64,000 bases of DNA from DATJPY01 sp035506135. GTDB taxonomy: Bacteria > Myxococcota_A > UBA9160 > PR03. The DNA is taken from assembly GCA_035506135.1 (NCBI GenBank), contig DATJPY010000076.1, positions 1-64,000 of the forward strand. Direction: 5' to 3'. Both the position numbers and the translations under genes were made by a program. Positions 7,464-16,476 of the stretch are shown one piece after another. How positions within the stretch are numbered: position 1 is the stretch's first letter; every line of letters starts with the position of its first letter. Under the pieces are notes generated by a model. That model did no database searches, was not told the DNA's origin, and saw only the letters and a program-made list of their open reading frames with translations.

Positions 7464-8906
7464 TCACATCCCCGGTGGCAGGTTGATGGTCTTCGGCTCG
7501 AGGTAGGCGCGCAGCCCTTCGGGTCCGAGCTCGCGGCCGATGCCCGAGGCCTTGAAGCCGCCGAAGGGCGCGCCGAAGGCCATCATGAAGTGGTTCACGC
7601 TGTAGGTGCCGGTGCGCACGCCGCGGGCGATTGCCATGCCGCGCTCCGGGCTGCTCGTCCAGACGCTGCCCGAGAGGCCGTAGTCCGAGTCGTTGGCGAT
7701 TCGGAGCGCCTCGGCGTCGCCGTCGTACGGGATCACCGAGACCACCGGGCCGAAGATCTCCTCGCGCGCGATCGTCATGCGGTTGTCGACGTCGGCGAAC
7801 AGCGTCGGCTCGACGAACCACCCGCGCGCGAGCGCCTTGGGGCGCCCGCCGCCCACGACCAGCCGCGCGCCCTCCTTGCGCCCGGCCTCGATGTAGCCCT
7901 CGACGCGCTGGCGCTGGCGCTCGGCGACGAGCGGGCCGATTTCCGTCTTGGGGTCGAGCGGGTCGCCGACCGCGAGCTTGCCGATCGCGGCCGCGAGCGC
8001 CTCGACGCACTCGGCGTAGCGCTTGCGCGGCGCCAGCACGCGCGTCTGGGCGACGCACGCCTGGCCGTTGTTCATGGTCGCGCTGCCGACGAGCTGCGGG
8101 ATGGCGGCCGCGAGGTCGACGTCGTCGCACAGGATGGCGGCGGACTTGCCGCCGAGCTCGAGCGTCACGCGCCGCAGCCGCTCGCCGCACAGCGCCGCGA
8201 TCCGACGGCCCGCGGCGGTGCTGCCGGTGAAGGCCACCTTGTCGACGCCGGGATGCGTGACCAGGTGCTCGCCGACCTCGCGGCCGGCGGGCACGATGCT
8301 CACCACGCCCTCGGGCAGGCCCGCCTCGTCGAGCGCGTCGGCCAGCAGGTAGGCGTCGAGGGGCGTCTCGGGCGCGGGCTTGATGACGAGGGTCGAGCCC
8401 GACGCGAGCGCGGGCGCGAGCTTCAGCATGATCGTGAAGAGCGGCACGTTCCAGGGCACGATGGCGGCCGCCACGCCGACGGGCTCCTGCCGCACCACCG
8501 CGCGCCCGATCAGGCTCTCGCGCGGCTCCTCGAACGGGAAGCTGCGCGCGAGCTTGGCGTAGTAGTCGAGCACGAGGAACGAGGAGAGCGCCTGGCCGGC
8601 CTGCGACCACCCGATCGGGCTCCCCATCTCGAGCGAGATCAGCTGCGCGACCTCGCCCATGCGCTTCATCAGCGACGCGTGCAGGCGCTGCAGCGCGTCC
8701 GCGCGCTCCTCGGGCGTGGTGCGCGGCCACGGCCCCTGGTCGAAGGCCCGGCGCGCCGCCGCGACGGCGCGGTCGACGTCGGCCTCGCGCGCCTCGGGCA
8801 CGCGGCCCACGACCTCGTGGCTGAAGGGCGAGCGCACCTCGATCGTGGCGCCCGACGAGGGCTTCTCGCGGCGGCCGCCGAGGTAGAGCGTTTCGTGCAC
8901 CAGCAT
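7464..8906 (-). CDS. NAD(P)-dependent aldehyde dehydrogenase
   Basis: This is a 480-residue ALDH superfamily protein of normal length. The general base glutamate is E250 in V-T-L-E-L-G-G-K, and the nucleophile is C284 in N-N-G-Q-A-C. The cofactor-binding P-W-N (151-153) and F-T-G-S-T (226-230) are also present. It oxidises an aldehyde to the acid, or acyl-CoA, in the cytoplasm. The msrA start is upstream on the same strand and a PEP-CTERM gene lies downstream. The specific aldehyde cannot be deduced, though the wider neighbourhood of oxidoreductases fits catabolism of hydrophobic alcohols and aldehydes. Confidence 0.92.
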   Translation of the reverse strand: MLVHETLYLGGRREKPSSGATIEVRSPFSHEVVGRVPEAREADVDRAVAAARRAFDQGPWPRTTPEERADALQRLHASLMKRMGEVAQLISLEMGSPIGWSQAGQALSSFLVLDYYAKLARSFPFEEPRESLIGRAVVRQEPVGVAAAIVPWNVPLFTIMLKLAPALASGSTLVIKPAPETPLDAYLLADALDEAGLPEGVVSIVPAGREVGEHLVTHPGVDKVAFTGSTAAGRRIAALCGERLRRVTLELGGKSAAILCDDVDLAAAIPQLVGSATMNNGQACVAQTRVLAPRKRYAECVEALAAAIGKLAVGDPLDPKTEIGPLVAERQRQRVEGYIEAGRKEGARLVVGGGRPKALARGWFVEPTLFADVDNRMTIAREEIFGPVVSVIPYDGDAEALRIANDSDYGLSGSVWTSSPERGMAIARGVRTGTYSVNHFMMAFGAPFGGFKASGIGRELGPEGLRAYLEPKTINLPPGM

Positions 8907-8911
8907 CTGGA

Positions 8912-9559
8912 TCAGACCTCCACGCCGATCGGACAGGAAACCCCGGTGCCGCCGAGACCGCAGTAGCCGCCGGGGTTCTTGGCGAGATACTGCTGGTGGT
9001 AGTCCTCGGCGAAGTAGAACTCGGGGGCGTCGGCGATCTCGGTGGTGATCTCGCCGTAGCCCGCTTCCGCGAGGCGCTTGCCGAAGGCCTCGCGCGAGGC
9101 GAGCGCTGCGCGGCGCTGCGCCTCGCCGTAGGTGTAGATGCCCGAGCGGTACTGCGTCCCGACGTCGTTCCCCTGGCGCATGCCCTGGGTCGGGTCGTGG
9201 CCCTCCCAGAAGATGCGCAGCAGCGCCTCGTAGCTCGTGGCGCTCGGATCGAAGACGACGCGCACCACCTCGTTGTGGCCGGTGAGCCCGCTACACACCT
9301 CGCGGTAGGCCGGGTTCGGGGTGAGGCCGCCCGCGTAGCCCACCGCGGTGGTGTAGACGCCATGCGCCTCCCAGAACTTCCGCTCTGCGCCCCAGAAGCA
9401 GCCCATCCCGAAGAGCGCGAGCTCGAGGCCGGAGGGGTAGGGCGGGGCGAGCGGCGCGTCGAGCACGAAGTGCCGCGCAGGGACCGGCATGCGCTCGGTG
9501 CGGCCCGGCAGCGCCTCGCCGGGCTGCGGCATGCGAACCTGGGTCGACCCGATGGCCAT
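8912..9559 (-). CDS. msrA: Peptide methionine sulfoxide reductase MsrA
   Basis: The 215 residues contain the MsrA active site G-M-G-C-F-W-G with catalytic C54. Also present are the Y-A-G-G and H-N-E-V-V-R-V-V segments and two C-terminal cysteines (GYCGLGG and SCPIG) that act as resolving residues. It reduces the S epimer of methionine sulfoxide in proteins, with thioredoxin as donor. An N-terminal extension of about 45 residues before the core is not hydrophobic enough for a signal peptide, so the enzyme is expected in the cytoplasm. Its stop is 5 bases before the aldehyde dehydrogenase start, suggesting co-transcription. Confidence 0.93.
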   Translation of the reverse strand: MAIGSTQVRMPQPGEALPGRTERMPVPARHFVLDAPLAPPYPSGLELALFGMGCFWGAERKFWEAHGVYTTAVGYAGGLTPNPAYREVCSGLTGHNEVVRVVFDPSATSYEALLRIFWEGHDPTQGMRQGNDVGTQYRSGIYTYGEAQRRAALASREAFGKRLAEAGYGEITTEIADAPEFYFAEDYHQQYLAKNPGGYCGLGGTGVSCPIGVEV

Positions 9560-9620
9560 GGCGCGGACCTCCGGGCGCGTAGGCTACTGTGCACCGCCGA
9601 CTCGCGCACGGAGGCCGAAC

Positions 9621-10442
9621 GTGAAGAACCTGCTGTCCTACGAAGGCAAGCGCGTCCTCGTCACCGGGGCTGCCTCGGGGATGGGGGAGGCGACGGCCCG
9701 CCTGGTGGGCGAGCTCGGCGCGGAGGTGATCGCGCTGGACGTGAAGAAGCCCTCGGTCCCGGCCGCGCGCTTCCTCGAGGTCGATCTGCGCGACTCGCGC
9801 GCGATCGAGGCGGCCGCCGCCGAGGTCGGGCCGCTGCGGGCGCTCTTCAACTGCGCCGGGTTGCCCGGCGGGGCGTTCTCCCCGGTCGACGTGATGCTCG
9901 TCAACTTCGTCGGCCTGCGGCATCTGACCGAGGCCGTGATCCCGCGGCTCTCGCGCGGCGATGCGATCGCGAGCATCGCCTCGGCGGCTGGCGTGATGTA
10001 CCAGGCGCTGCAGGCGCAGGTGACGCCGCTGCTCGCGATCTCGGACTTCGCGGCGGCACGCGACTGGGTGGCCGCCAAGGCGCGCGAGCCCGGCTTCGAG
10101 CCGTACTCGTTCTCGAAGATGTGCACGATCCTCTACACGCTGACCCGCGGCTGCGGGCTCGCCCCGGCGACCGGGATCCGGATCAACTGCGTGAGCCCGG
10201 GTCCGACCGACACGCCGATGTTCGAGTACTTCATCGCCCAGGCCGGCCAGGAGTTCATGGACAACTTCCCGCGGCCGCTCGGGCGCAACGCGCGGCCCGA
10301 GGAGCAGGCGTGGATCCTCGCGTTCCTGAACAGCGAGGCCGCGAGCTACGTGAATGCCGAGAACGTCTTCAGCGACGGTGGATTCGCCGCCGGCCTGCTC
10401 ACCCGCACCATCGACCCGGCGGTGCTCGCCGGGCGGCGCTGA
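9621..10442 (+). CDS. Short-chain dehydrogenase/reductase (coniferyl-alcohol / hydroxysteroid dehydrogenase-like)
   Basis: A GTG at 9621, preceded by GGAGG, gives 273 residues. The Rossmann motif T-G-A-A-S-G-M-G is at the N-terminus and the catalytic Y-S-F-S-K lies in the middle. The N-C-A-G-L-P-G and S-I-A-S-A-A-G segments resemble the 3-alpha-hydroxysteroid and coniferyl-alcohol dehydrogenase branch of SDRs more than fatty-acid reductases. It should use NAD(P) to oxidise a cyclic or aromatic alcohol. It is divergent from msrA and is followed 29 bases later by a methyltransferase gene. Substrate assignment is tentative. Confidence 0.85.
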   Translation: MKNLLSYEGKRVLVTGAASGMGEATARLVGELGAEVIALDVKKPSVPAARFLEVDLRDSRAIEAAAAEVGPLRALFNCAGLPGGAFSPVDVMLVNFVGLRHLTEAVIPRLSRGDAIASIASAAGVMYQALQAQVTPLLAISDFAAARDWVAAKAREPGFEPYSFSKMCTILYTLTRGCGLAPATGIRINCVSPGPTDTPMFEYFIAQAGQEFMDNFPRPLGRNARPEEQAWILAFLNSEAASYVNAENVFSDGGFAAGLLTRTIDPAVLAGRR

Positions 10443-10471
10443 CGTATCTTCACGCTTCCCATGGAGATCCG

Positions 10472-11260
10472 ATGAGCTGGCGACCCGGGCGAGGAACGCA
10501 AGCGGATTCTCCGCGCGCGGAGCCGAGCGAGGTCGAGCAGCAGCGCGAGCGCTGGGAGCGCCTGTGCCACGAGGCCGAGCAGCAGCGCGACGAGCTGCTC
10601 CGGGAGGCGCAGCGGGCGCGCGACGGCTGGAGTCCGCTCGAGTTCTCGCTGTCCTTTGCGGGCATCGACACCTGTCGGGAGGAGCATGCAGCGCTGGCCG
10701 TCCGTGAGCGCGTGTTCCTCTACGGCCTGGTCTTCGCGCTCGCGCCGATGAGAGTGCTCGAGGTGGGCACCTTCAAGGGAGGCAGCGCCCGGATCATCAG
10801 CGCGGCGCTCGACGACCTGAAGCGCGGGGGTGAGCTGGTGACGATCGACCCCTCGCCGGAGCAGATCGCAATCGACTGGAGCTCGATCGCGCACAACACG
10901 CGGAGCGTGAAGGGCTACTTCCCCTGGGACTTCGAGCGCTCGCCCGAGCTCGCCGCGCTGCGCTTCGACCTCGCATTCATCGACGGGGATCACGGCTACG
11001 ACGGCGTCTTCGAGGACCTGCGCCGTCTTCCGAAGTTCCTGCTCCCCGACTCCTACGTGCTGCTGCACGACGCGTCGAACGCGGAGGTGTCGAAAGCCAT
11101 CGACCGGGCGATCGAGGAGTGCGGCTATCGCGACTGCGGCAAGGTCGGCCGCATCACCAACACCAGCGAGGGAAGCCTCTACGGCGGCCTGCACCTGCTC
11201 TGGATGCCGCAAGGGCAGGAGGCTCCGGCTGCGGTTCCTGAGACGGCGCTCCCAGGCTAG
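10472..11260 (+). CDS. Class I SAM-dependent methyltransferase (Methyltransf_24-like)
   Basis: The ATG at 10472 (GGAG upstream) gives 262 residues. An N-terminal region rich in glutamate, glutamine and arginine (residues 12-52) looks like a helical coiled segment. The Rossmann methyltransferase part begins with V-L-E-V-G-T-F-K-G-G-S (motif I), followed by V-T-I-D-P-S and the characteristic F-I-D-G-D-H-G-Y-D, then L-L-H-D. This pattern is shared with the Methyltransf_24 and cephalosporin-hydroxylase-like families that modify small molecules or sugars. The gene overlaps the convergent monooxygenase gene by 4 bases. Acceptor unknown. Confidence 0.8.
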   Translation: MSWRPGRGTQADSPRAEPSEVEQQRERWERLCHEAEQQRDELLREAQRARDGWSPLEFSLSFAGIDTCREEHAALAVRERVFLYGLVFALAPMRVLEVGTFKGGSARIISAALDDLKRGGELVTIDPSPEQIAIDWSSIAHNTRSVKGYFPWDFERSPELAALRFDLAFIDGDHGYDGVFEDLRRLPKFLLPDSYVLLHDASNAEVSKAIDRAIEECGYRDCGKVGRITNTSEGSLYGGLHLLWMPQGQEAPAAVPETALPG

Positions 11261-12630
11261 CGCCCCTCCCGCCACTTCTGGATCGTCTCGCTGCTGCCGA
11301 CGGCGGCCTCGGCGGCGACCTTCTCGAGCAGGCGCTCGAACTCGTCGCTGCCGGCGCGGTCGGCCAGCGCGCGGGGGATCGCAGGGAACGCATAGTCGGG
11401 GCTCGGCAGCGGCGGGTGATCGCTCGCCGGCTTGCGCGCGAGCACCTCGGCGACGACGGGCGCGAGCCGCCGCTCCTTCTCGCGCGCAGCCTTCTCCTCG
11501 CGCTCCATGAATTCGGGCAGGACCTCGCGGCCGAACAGCTCGAGGCTCTCCATGATGTGCTCGTGGCGGTTCCGGCCCGCCTGGCTCACGAAGATCACCT
11601 GGTCGACGCCCGCCTCCTCGTAGCGCCGCAGGTAGTCGCGGATCTGGTCGGGGGTGCCGACGGCGCCGCGAATCCCGCCGATGCCGCCCTGCACGACCTT
11701 CGCGCCGAGCCGATCCTGGTGGGCGGCTGCGGCCTGCACGGCGGCGGGGTCGTAGCCCTGCTCGGCGCGGCGCTGCTGGTACTCGGCCCAGACGTCGGTG
11801 TGCCCGGGCTGGTGCCGGCCGAAGACGTAGTAGTGGGCGAGCGAGTAGCCAAAGAAGTTGGCGCCCTCGATCCCGCGCGCCAGCGCCTCGTCCTCGTCCG
11901 GATGACACATGAAGGTGGAGACGCAGGCGACGTTCGGGTTCACGGCGTCGCCGATCGCGACGCCGTCGCGCGCCAGCGTCGCGTAGTAGTCGCCGATCCA
12001 GTGCCGCGCGTCCTCCGGGTCGATGAAGGCGAAGGTGAGCGCGCCGATCCCCTGCTGCGCGGCGAGCAGGATCGTCTCGCGCCGGCTGCACGCCAGCCAG
12101 ACAGGAGGGTGCGGCTTCTGCATCGGCTTCGGCACCACGTTGCGCGGCGGCACCGACAGGAACCTGCCGGCGTGCCCGGTGAAGGGCGCCTCGGTGAGGC
12201 AGCGCAGCGCCACCCGCAGGCCCTCCTCCCACATCGCGCGCTTGTCGTTCGGGTCGATGCCGAAGCCGCCGAGCTCGGCCTCGGAGGAGGACTCGCCCGT
12301 CCCGAAGTCGACGCGGCCGCCGGAGACCAGGTCGAGCGTCGCGATGCGCTCGGCCACGCGCGCCGGGTGGTTGAAGGGGGGCGGCGTCTGCACGATGCCG
12401 TGGCCGAGCCGCATCCGCTTGGTGCGCTGCGACACCGCGGCGAGGAATACCTCGGGCGCGCTCGAGTGGCTGTACTCCTCGAGGAAGTGGTGCTCGACCT
12501 CCCAGACGGAGTCGATGCCGATGCGGTCGGCGAGCTCGCACTGCTCGAGCGCGTCCTGCAGCAGGCGGTACTCGGAATCGGGCTGCCAGGGACGCGGCAG
12601 CTGGTGCTCGTAGAAGAGGCCGAACTTCAT
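11257..12630 (-). CDS. LLM-class flavin-dependent monooxygenase (bacterial luciferase family)
   Basis: The 457-residue protein starts MKFGLFYEHQLPRPW, the typical first strand of luciferase-like TIM-barrel monooxygenases. It has the R-L-G-H-G-I and D-L-V-S-G-G-R-V-D-F-G-T-G segments that form the flavin site. The C-terminal 80 residues, rich in charged amino acids, are a helical extension. Members oxidise hydrophobic substrates with reduced FMN or F420. A TAGCAT box lies 27 bases upstream on the minus strand. This is one of three such enzymes in the window, each from a different branch of the family. Substrate unknown. Confidence 0.88.
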   Translation of the reverse strand: MKFGLFYEHQLPRPWQPDSEYRLLQDALEQCELADRIGIDSVWEVEHHFLEEYSHSSAPEVFLAAVSQRTKRMRLGHGIVQTPPPFNHPARVAERIATLDLVSGGRVDFGTGESSSEAELGGFGIDPNDKRAMWEEGLRVALRCLTEAPFTGHAGRFLSVPPRNVVPKPMQKPHPPVWLACSRRETILLAAQQGIGALTFAFIDPEDARHWIGDYYATLARDGVAIGDAVNPNVACVSTFMCHPDEDEALARGIEGANFFGYSLAHYYVFGRHQPGHTDVWAEYQQRRAEQGYDPAAVQAAAAHQDRLGAKVVQGGIGGIRGAVGTPDQIRDYLRRYEEAGVDQVIFVSQAGRNRHEHIMESLELFGREVLPEFMEREEKAAREKERRLAPVVAEVLARKPASDHPPLPSPDYAFPAIPRALADRAGSDEFERLLEKVAAEAAVGSSETIQKWREGR

Positions 12631-12748
12631 GGAACCCTCGCGGCTCGGGCGCGCCCCATGCTACCGCGGCTGCGCGCAGCAGCTCGCCGGCGCCATGGAC
12701 GGCTGAGCTCCGCCCCAATCCAGGGCCTTCCTCCCGGTGTACTAGCCG

Positions 12749-13315
12749 GTGAAGGGAACGCACGCGCAGAAGCCGGGCGCCTTCGACACGATCTCGGGGC
12801 TGCTGCAGGAGGCGAGGGCCGGCGGCCTCTTCACGGTGCCGGGCGAGCACGACGTGTTCTCCGACGGCGGCAAGGAGTACATCGAGCGCTTCGGCCGGGG
12901 CACGGTCGGGAGCGGCTGGCGGAGCTTCGACCATGGCGGGGCGCACTTCGTCGGTCTGGTGAACGTGCTCGAGTTCAAGAGCGGCAAGATCGGTACGCTC
13001 GGCGCGGAGCAGCTCGAGTGGCTCGAGAAGGACGCGGCCTGTCGGCCAGCACGCCCGTCGTCGTGTTCGCACACATCCCCCGCTGGGCCGTCTATCCGGA
13101 CTGGGGCTGGGTGACCACCGACGGCCAGCAGGCGCTCGGAGTTCTGAAGCGCTTCGGCTCGGTGACCGTGCTCAACGGCCACATCCACCAGGTGATGCAG
13201 AAGGTCGAGGGAAACGTGACCCTCCACACCGCGATGTCGACGGGCGCGGGCTGCGGGTACGCCGTGGAACGGCAGGCCGGGTCCGCTGGCGGTGGTCGAG
13301 GCACCGCTCGGCTGA
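12749..13315 (+). pseudogene. Frameshifted, N-truncated metallophosphoesterase
   Basis: From a GTG at 12749 one frame encodes a calcineurin-like phosphoesterase segment with P-G-E-H-D-V (the GNHD-type metal motif) and H-F-V-G-L-V-N-V. Near 13031-13043 the homology jumps to another frame, which carries V-V-F-A-H-I-P and N-G-H-I-H-Q, the last two metal motifs. A third frame near 13260-13315 seems to hold the natural end (PLAVVEAPLG, stop). The first metal motif (D-x-H) is absent, and a TAG lies two codons upstream of the GTG. So the gene has lost its start and at least one frame. A sequencing indel could explain the shift but not the missing N-terminus. Confidence 0.75.
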
Positions 13316-13331
13316 GCGCGAGGTCGAATCG

Positions 13332-14366
13332 GTGGATGGGGCGAAGCAGAACGGCGGCGGATCGGCGCCCGAGGCGAGCGACGAGGCGCTGACGCGCGCG
13401 CTCGCGAGCGGGAGCGAGGAGGCGCTGCGTCCGCTCTACGCGCGCTACGCGCCGCTCGTCTTCGGCCTCGCGGCGCACGCGCTCGAGCGCGCGACCGCGG
13501 AGGAGGTCGTGCAGGACGTCTTCCTGTCGGTGTGGAGGAACGCCGCGCGCTACGACGCGGCGCGCGGCCCGCTGCGCCCGCGGCTGCTGCAGATCGCGCA
13601 CTTCCGCATCCTGAACGAGCTGCGCAGCCGAAGCCGCCGCCCACAGCTCGCTCCCGATCCCGACGGCGAGCAGGTGGCCGCGCTCGAGGACCCCGATCCG
13701 GGGCCCGCCGCCGGGGCGTGGAGCGAGTATCGCCGCTCCGCCGTGCGCCATGCGCTCGAGCTGCTGCCGCCGGCGCAGCGCCAGGCGCTCGGCCTGGCCT
13801 TCTTCGAGGATCTGACGCACGAGCAGGTCGCCGACGTGCTGCAGCTCCGGCTCGGCACCGCGAAGACGCGGATCCGCGCCGGGCTTCAGAAGCTCCGCGA
13901 GCAGCTCGTGCCGCTCGTGGCCGTGCTCGCGCTCGCGCTGCTGGCGGGCTTCACGGCGCTGCTCCACCGCCACGCTCTCGACCAGGGTACCCTCGCGACC
14001 GGCGAGCGCGCGCTCGACCTCGTCACCTCGAGCGACGTCAAGCCGATCCGTCTGGAGGCGGCCACCGGCGTCCCGGCGGAGGCGCATGCGAACTACCGCG
14101 CGCGGCCCGGCACGCCGCTTGCGGTGCTGAGCCTCTCGAAGCTGCCGCCCGCGCCGGCGGGGCGCGTGTACCAGGCGTGGCTCCGCGCCGAGGGCGTCTG
14201 GGTCTCGCTCGGCACCGCGGTGCCGGACGCCGAGGGTCGGGCGCGCATCGTGGCCGAGGGGCCCGCGTTCGCGGCGCCAGCCGAGGCGCTGCAGGTGACG
14301 CTCGAGCCGGCGCCCGGCGGCGTCGCGCCGGGCGGGGCGCTGGTGCTCGCATGGCCGAAGCCGTGA
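13332..14366 (+). CDS. ECF sigma factor fused to a membrane helix and RskA-like domain
   Basis: GTG start at 13332 (GAGGT upstream), 344 residues. Sigma region 2 spans about 35-105 (A-E-E-V-V-Q-D-V-F-L-S-V-W) and region 4 about 138-190 (L-P-P-A-Q-R-Q-A-L, then a helix-turn-helix with T-A-K-T-R). Residues 193-211 form one hydrophobic helix. Residues 227-343 match the C-terminal, extracytoplasmic domain of anti-sigma-K factor RskA: L-T/V-S-S start, V-Y-Q-A-W-L, and V-T-L-E-P-A-P-G-G near the end. The cytoplasmic anti-sigma helix bundle is absent. The protein would thus be a membrane-tethered sigma factor with an outside sensor or anchor. It overlaps the next gene by 16 bases. Confidence 0.85.
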   Translation: MDGAKQNGGGSAPEASDEALTRALASGSEEALRPLYARYAPLVFGLAAHALERATAEEVVQDVFLSVWRNAARYDAARGPLRPRLLQIAHFRILNELRSRSRRPQLAPDPDGEQVAALEDPDPGPAAGAWSEYRRSAVRHALELLPPAQRQALGLAFFEDLTHEQVADVLQLRLGTAKTRIRAGLQKLREQLVPLVAVLALALLAGFTALLHRHALDQGTLATGERALDLVTSSDVKPIRLEAATGVPAEAHANYRARPGTPLAVLSLSKLPPAPAGRVYQAWLRAEGVWVSLGTAVPDAEGRARIVAEGPAFAAPAEALQVTLEPAPGGVAPGGALVLAWPKP

Positions 14367-15214
14367 CCGCGCCCAGACTCGGCGTTGCGCTCGGGCGCCT
14401 CCATCCGGCCTTGCACCTCGAGGCCGCGCTCGAGGCCGAGCGCCTGGGCTACGAGTCGGTGTGGCTGCCGGAGCACCTGGTCTTCCCGATCGAGATGTCC
14501 GGCTCGCCGCTCCCGGGCGAGGCGCATCCGCCCGTTCCTCCGACGACGCCCGTCTTCGATGCGTTCGCCTATCTCGCCTTCCTGGCCGGTCGGACCGAGC
14601 GCCTGCGTCTCGGCACGCACGTGTATCTGCTCGGGCTGCGACATCCATTCGTGTCGGCCCGCGCGGTGCAGACGCTCGATCTCGTGTCGGGAGGTCGCGC
14701 CGAGGTGGGGATCGGGGCCGGCTGGCTCGAGAGCGAGTGGCGCGCCGCGGGTCTCGACTTCGCCTCGCGCGGCCGCCGCCTCGACGAGGCGGTCGCCGTG
14801 TGCAAGCGGCTCTGGAGCGAGCCGGTCGTCGAGCACCACGGCCCCTTCTTCGACTTCCCGCCCGTCGCCTTCGAGCCGAAGCCGGTGCAGAAGCCGTGGC
14901 CGCCGCTCCTGATCGGCGGCGAGTCGGAGGCCGCGCTCCGCCGCGCGGCGCGACTCGGCGACGGATGGATCGGGCTCGACCACACGCCGGAGAGCGCCCG
15001 CGACCGCGCGGCGCGCCTGCGCGCGCTGTGCGCCGAGATGGGCCGCGGGAGCGCGCGCTTCGAGATCAGCGTGGGCGCGCGCGATCCGTCGCGCGACGAT
15101 CTGGCGCGCTACGCGGAGGCCGGCGTCGCGCGGGTCATCGTCGCGCCGTGGCAGCGGTCCCGCGACGCCGTCGACGCGCTGCGGCGGCTCGCCGAGCGCG
15201 TGTGCCCGAGCTAG
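14351..15214 (+). CDS. LLM-class oxidoreductase, probably F420-dependent (TIGR03619-like)
   Basis: The ATG at 14351 lies inside the end of the sigma-factor gene and gives 287 residues. Family features are E-A-E-R-L-G-Y-E-S-V-W-L-P-E-H near the start, R-L-G-T-H-V-Y-L-L-G-L-R-H-P, and D-L-V-S-G-G-R-A-E-V-G-I-G-A-G-W. These suit the F420-dependent branch of luciferase-like proteins. The short length and the P-L-L-I-G-G segment agree. Translational coupling to the sigma/RskA fusion suggests shared control. It converges on the MFS gene with a 4-base overlap. Cofactor choice is inferred from family resemblance only. Confidence 0.82.
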   Translation: MAEAVTAPRLGVALGRLHPALHLEAALEAERLGYESVWLPEHLVFPIEMSGSPLPGEAHPPVPPTTPVFDAFAYLAFLAGRTERLRLGTHVYLLGLRHPFVSARAVQTLDLVSGGRAEVGIGAGWLESEWRAAGLDFASRGRRLDEAVAVCKRLWSEPVVEHHGPFFDFPPVAFEPKPVQKPWPPLLIGGESEAALRRAARLGDGWIGLDHTPESARDRAARLRALCAEMGRGSARFEISVGARDPSRDDLARYAEAGVARVIVAPWQRSRDAVDALRRLAERVCPS

Positions 15215-16428
15215 GGCGCGGCCGGCTCCTCCTCGAGCGAGGCCTGCTCCAGCGTGAGCCCGCGCGTCTCCGGCACGATCCAGAGGAACAGGACCGTCGC
15301 GGGGACGAACGTCGCGAGCGAGAGCCACGTGATCGCCGGTGCGAGCCCGCCGAGGCGGGCGGAGAGCAGCGAGAGGCCGAAGCTCGCCGCCATCGCGGCG
15401 CCGGCCAGCATCAGCGAGGCGACACCGGTGAAGGTCGCCCGCAGCGCCGTCGGGAAGAGCTCCGTGCCGATCAGACGGTCCGCCACCGAGAACGCCGCGG
15501 TGGCGCCCTGGTTCACGAGCATCAGCGGGATCAGGCCGGCCAGCGCGGCTTTGCCTGGGGGGACCCAGTAGAAGGCGACGCCGCTCGCCACCGCGAGCGC
15601 GGAGCCGAGCGCGGCGGTCGGCCGCCGGCCCCAGCGGTTGGCGAGCCGCGCGCCGAGCGGGTTCCCGATCTGGCCGATGCCGCCGCCCACCAGGTAGACG
15701 AGGCTCGCAACCGGCGGCGGCAGCGCGAGCGTCCTCACCATGTGATAGAAGGGCCAGGTGCTGACGGCGATCAGCGCGATCGGCCGCAGCGCGGCGACGG
15801 CGAGCAGGCCGATCGAACGGCGCCTCCAGGCGCCGCGAAAGAGATCGGCGCTGCGCGAGGACGCCACCTGGCCGCGCTCGACGGCGCGCGCGAAGCGGTC
15901 GGTCTCGGTGAGCGCGCGCCGCACCGGCACGATCGCGAGGGCCGGCAGCGCGGCTACCACCCAGAACGCGCGCCAGCCTCCGGGCAGGTGATCGGCCGAG
16001 GCAGCGAGCCCGAGCGCGAGGCCGCCGCCCGCCGCGCCTGCCAGCCCGAACCACGCCTGCCCGGCGGCGCGGAACGCGTCGGAGGCGCGCTCCGTCATCA
16101 CCACCACGAGCGCAGCGAGCAGCGCGCCGCGGAGCGCGTTGAAGCCGATCTGCACCGCCGTGAAGGAGGCGACGCCGGGCGCCACCGCCGAGGCGAGCGC
16201 GAATACGGGCAGGAGTGCGAAGCAGAACACGAGGATGCCGCGCCGGCCGCGGCGATCGGCCAGGCGGGTGAGCAGCGCGGTGCCGAAGGCGCCGAGCGAC
16301 ATCCAGCCGTTGATGAACGTGATGCCCGTGTCGTCGAGCCCGAACTCCCGGGCCATGTAGGGCTGCGACAGGCCGCCCAGCGACTGCACGTAGAAGCCGT
16401 AGACGGCGAGGCCCAGCAGCAGGTACAT
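15211..16428 (-). CDS. MFS transporter (sugar/metabolite:H+ symporter type)
   Basis: 405 residues with about 12 hydrophobic segments. The MFS motif A variant R-L-A-D-R-R-G-R-R is between helices 2 and 3, and a related R-L-A-N-R-W-G-R-R-P appears in the second half. The E-L-F-P-T-A-L-R-A-T segment and the closing V-P-E-T-R-G-L-T-L-E are typical of the sugar/aromatic-acid transporter branch. It sits in the inner membrane. It is divergent from the third monooxygenase gene (start 16477) with 48 bases between them, and may import or export that enzyme's substrate or product. The cargo cannot be told from sequence. Confidence 0.85.
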   Translation of the reverse strand: MYLLLGLAVYGFYVQSLGGLSQPYMAREFGLDDTGITFINGWMSLGAFGTALLTRLADRRGRRGILVFCFALLPVFALASAVAPGVASFTAVQIGFNALRGALLAALVVVMTERASDAFRAAGQAWFGLAGAAGGGLALGLAASADHLPGGWRAFWVVAALPALAIVPVRRALTETDRFARAVERGQVASSRSADLFRGAWRRRSIGLLAVAALRPIALIAVSTWPFYHMVRTLALPPPVASLVYLVGGGIGQIGNPLGARLANRWGRRPTAALGSALAVASGVAFYWVPPGKAALAGLIPLMLVNQGATAAFSVADRLIGTELFPTALRATFTGVASLMLAGAAMAASFGLSLLSARLGGLAPAITWLSLATFVPATVLFLWIVPETRGLTLEQASLEEEPAAP

Positions 16429-16476
16429 CTCGGCCCGTGGTACGATGGGACGGACCTGAGGTCAAGGGCGAAGTCC

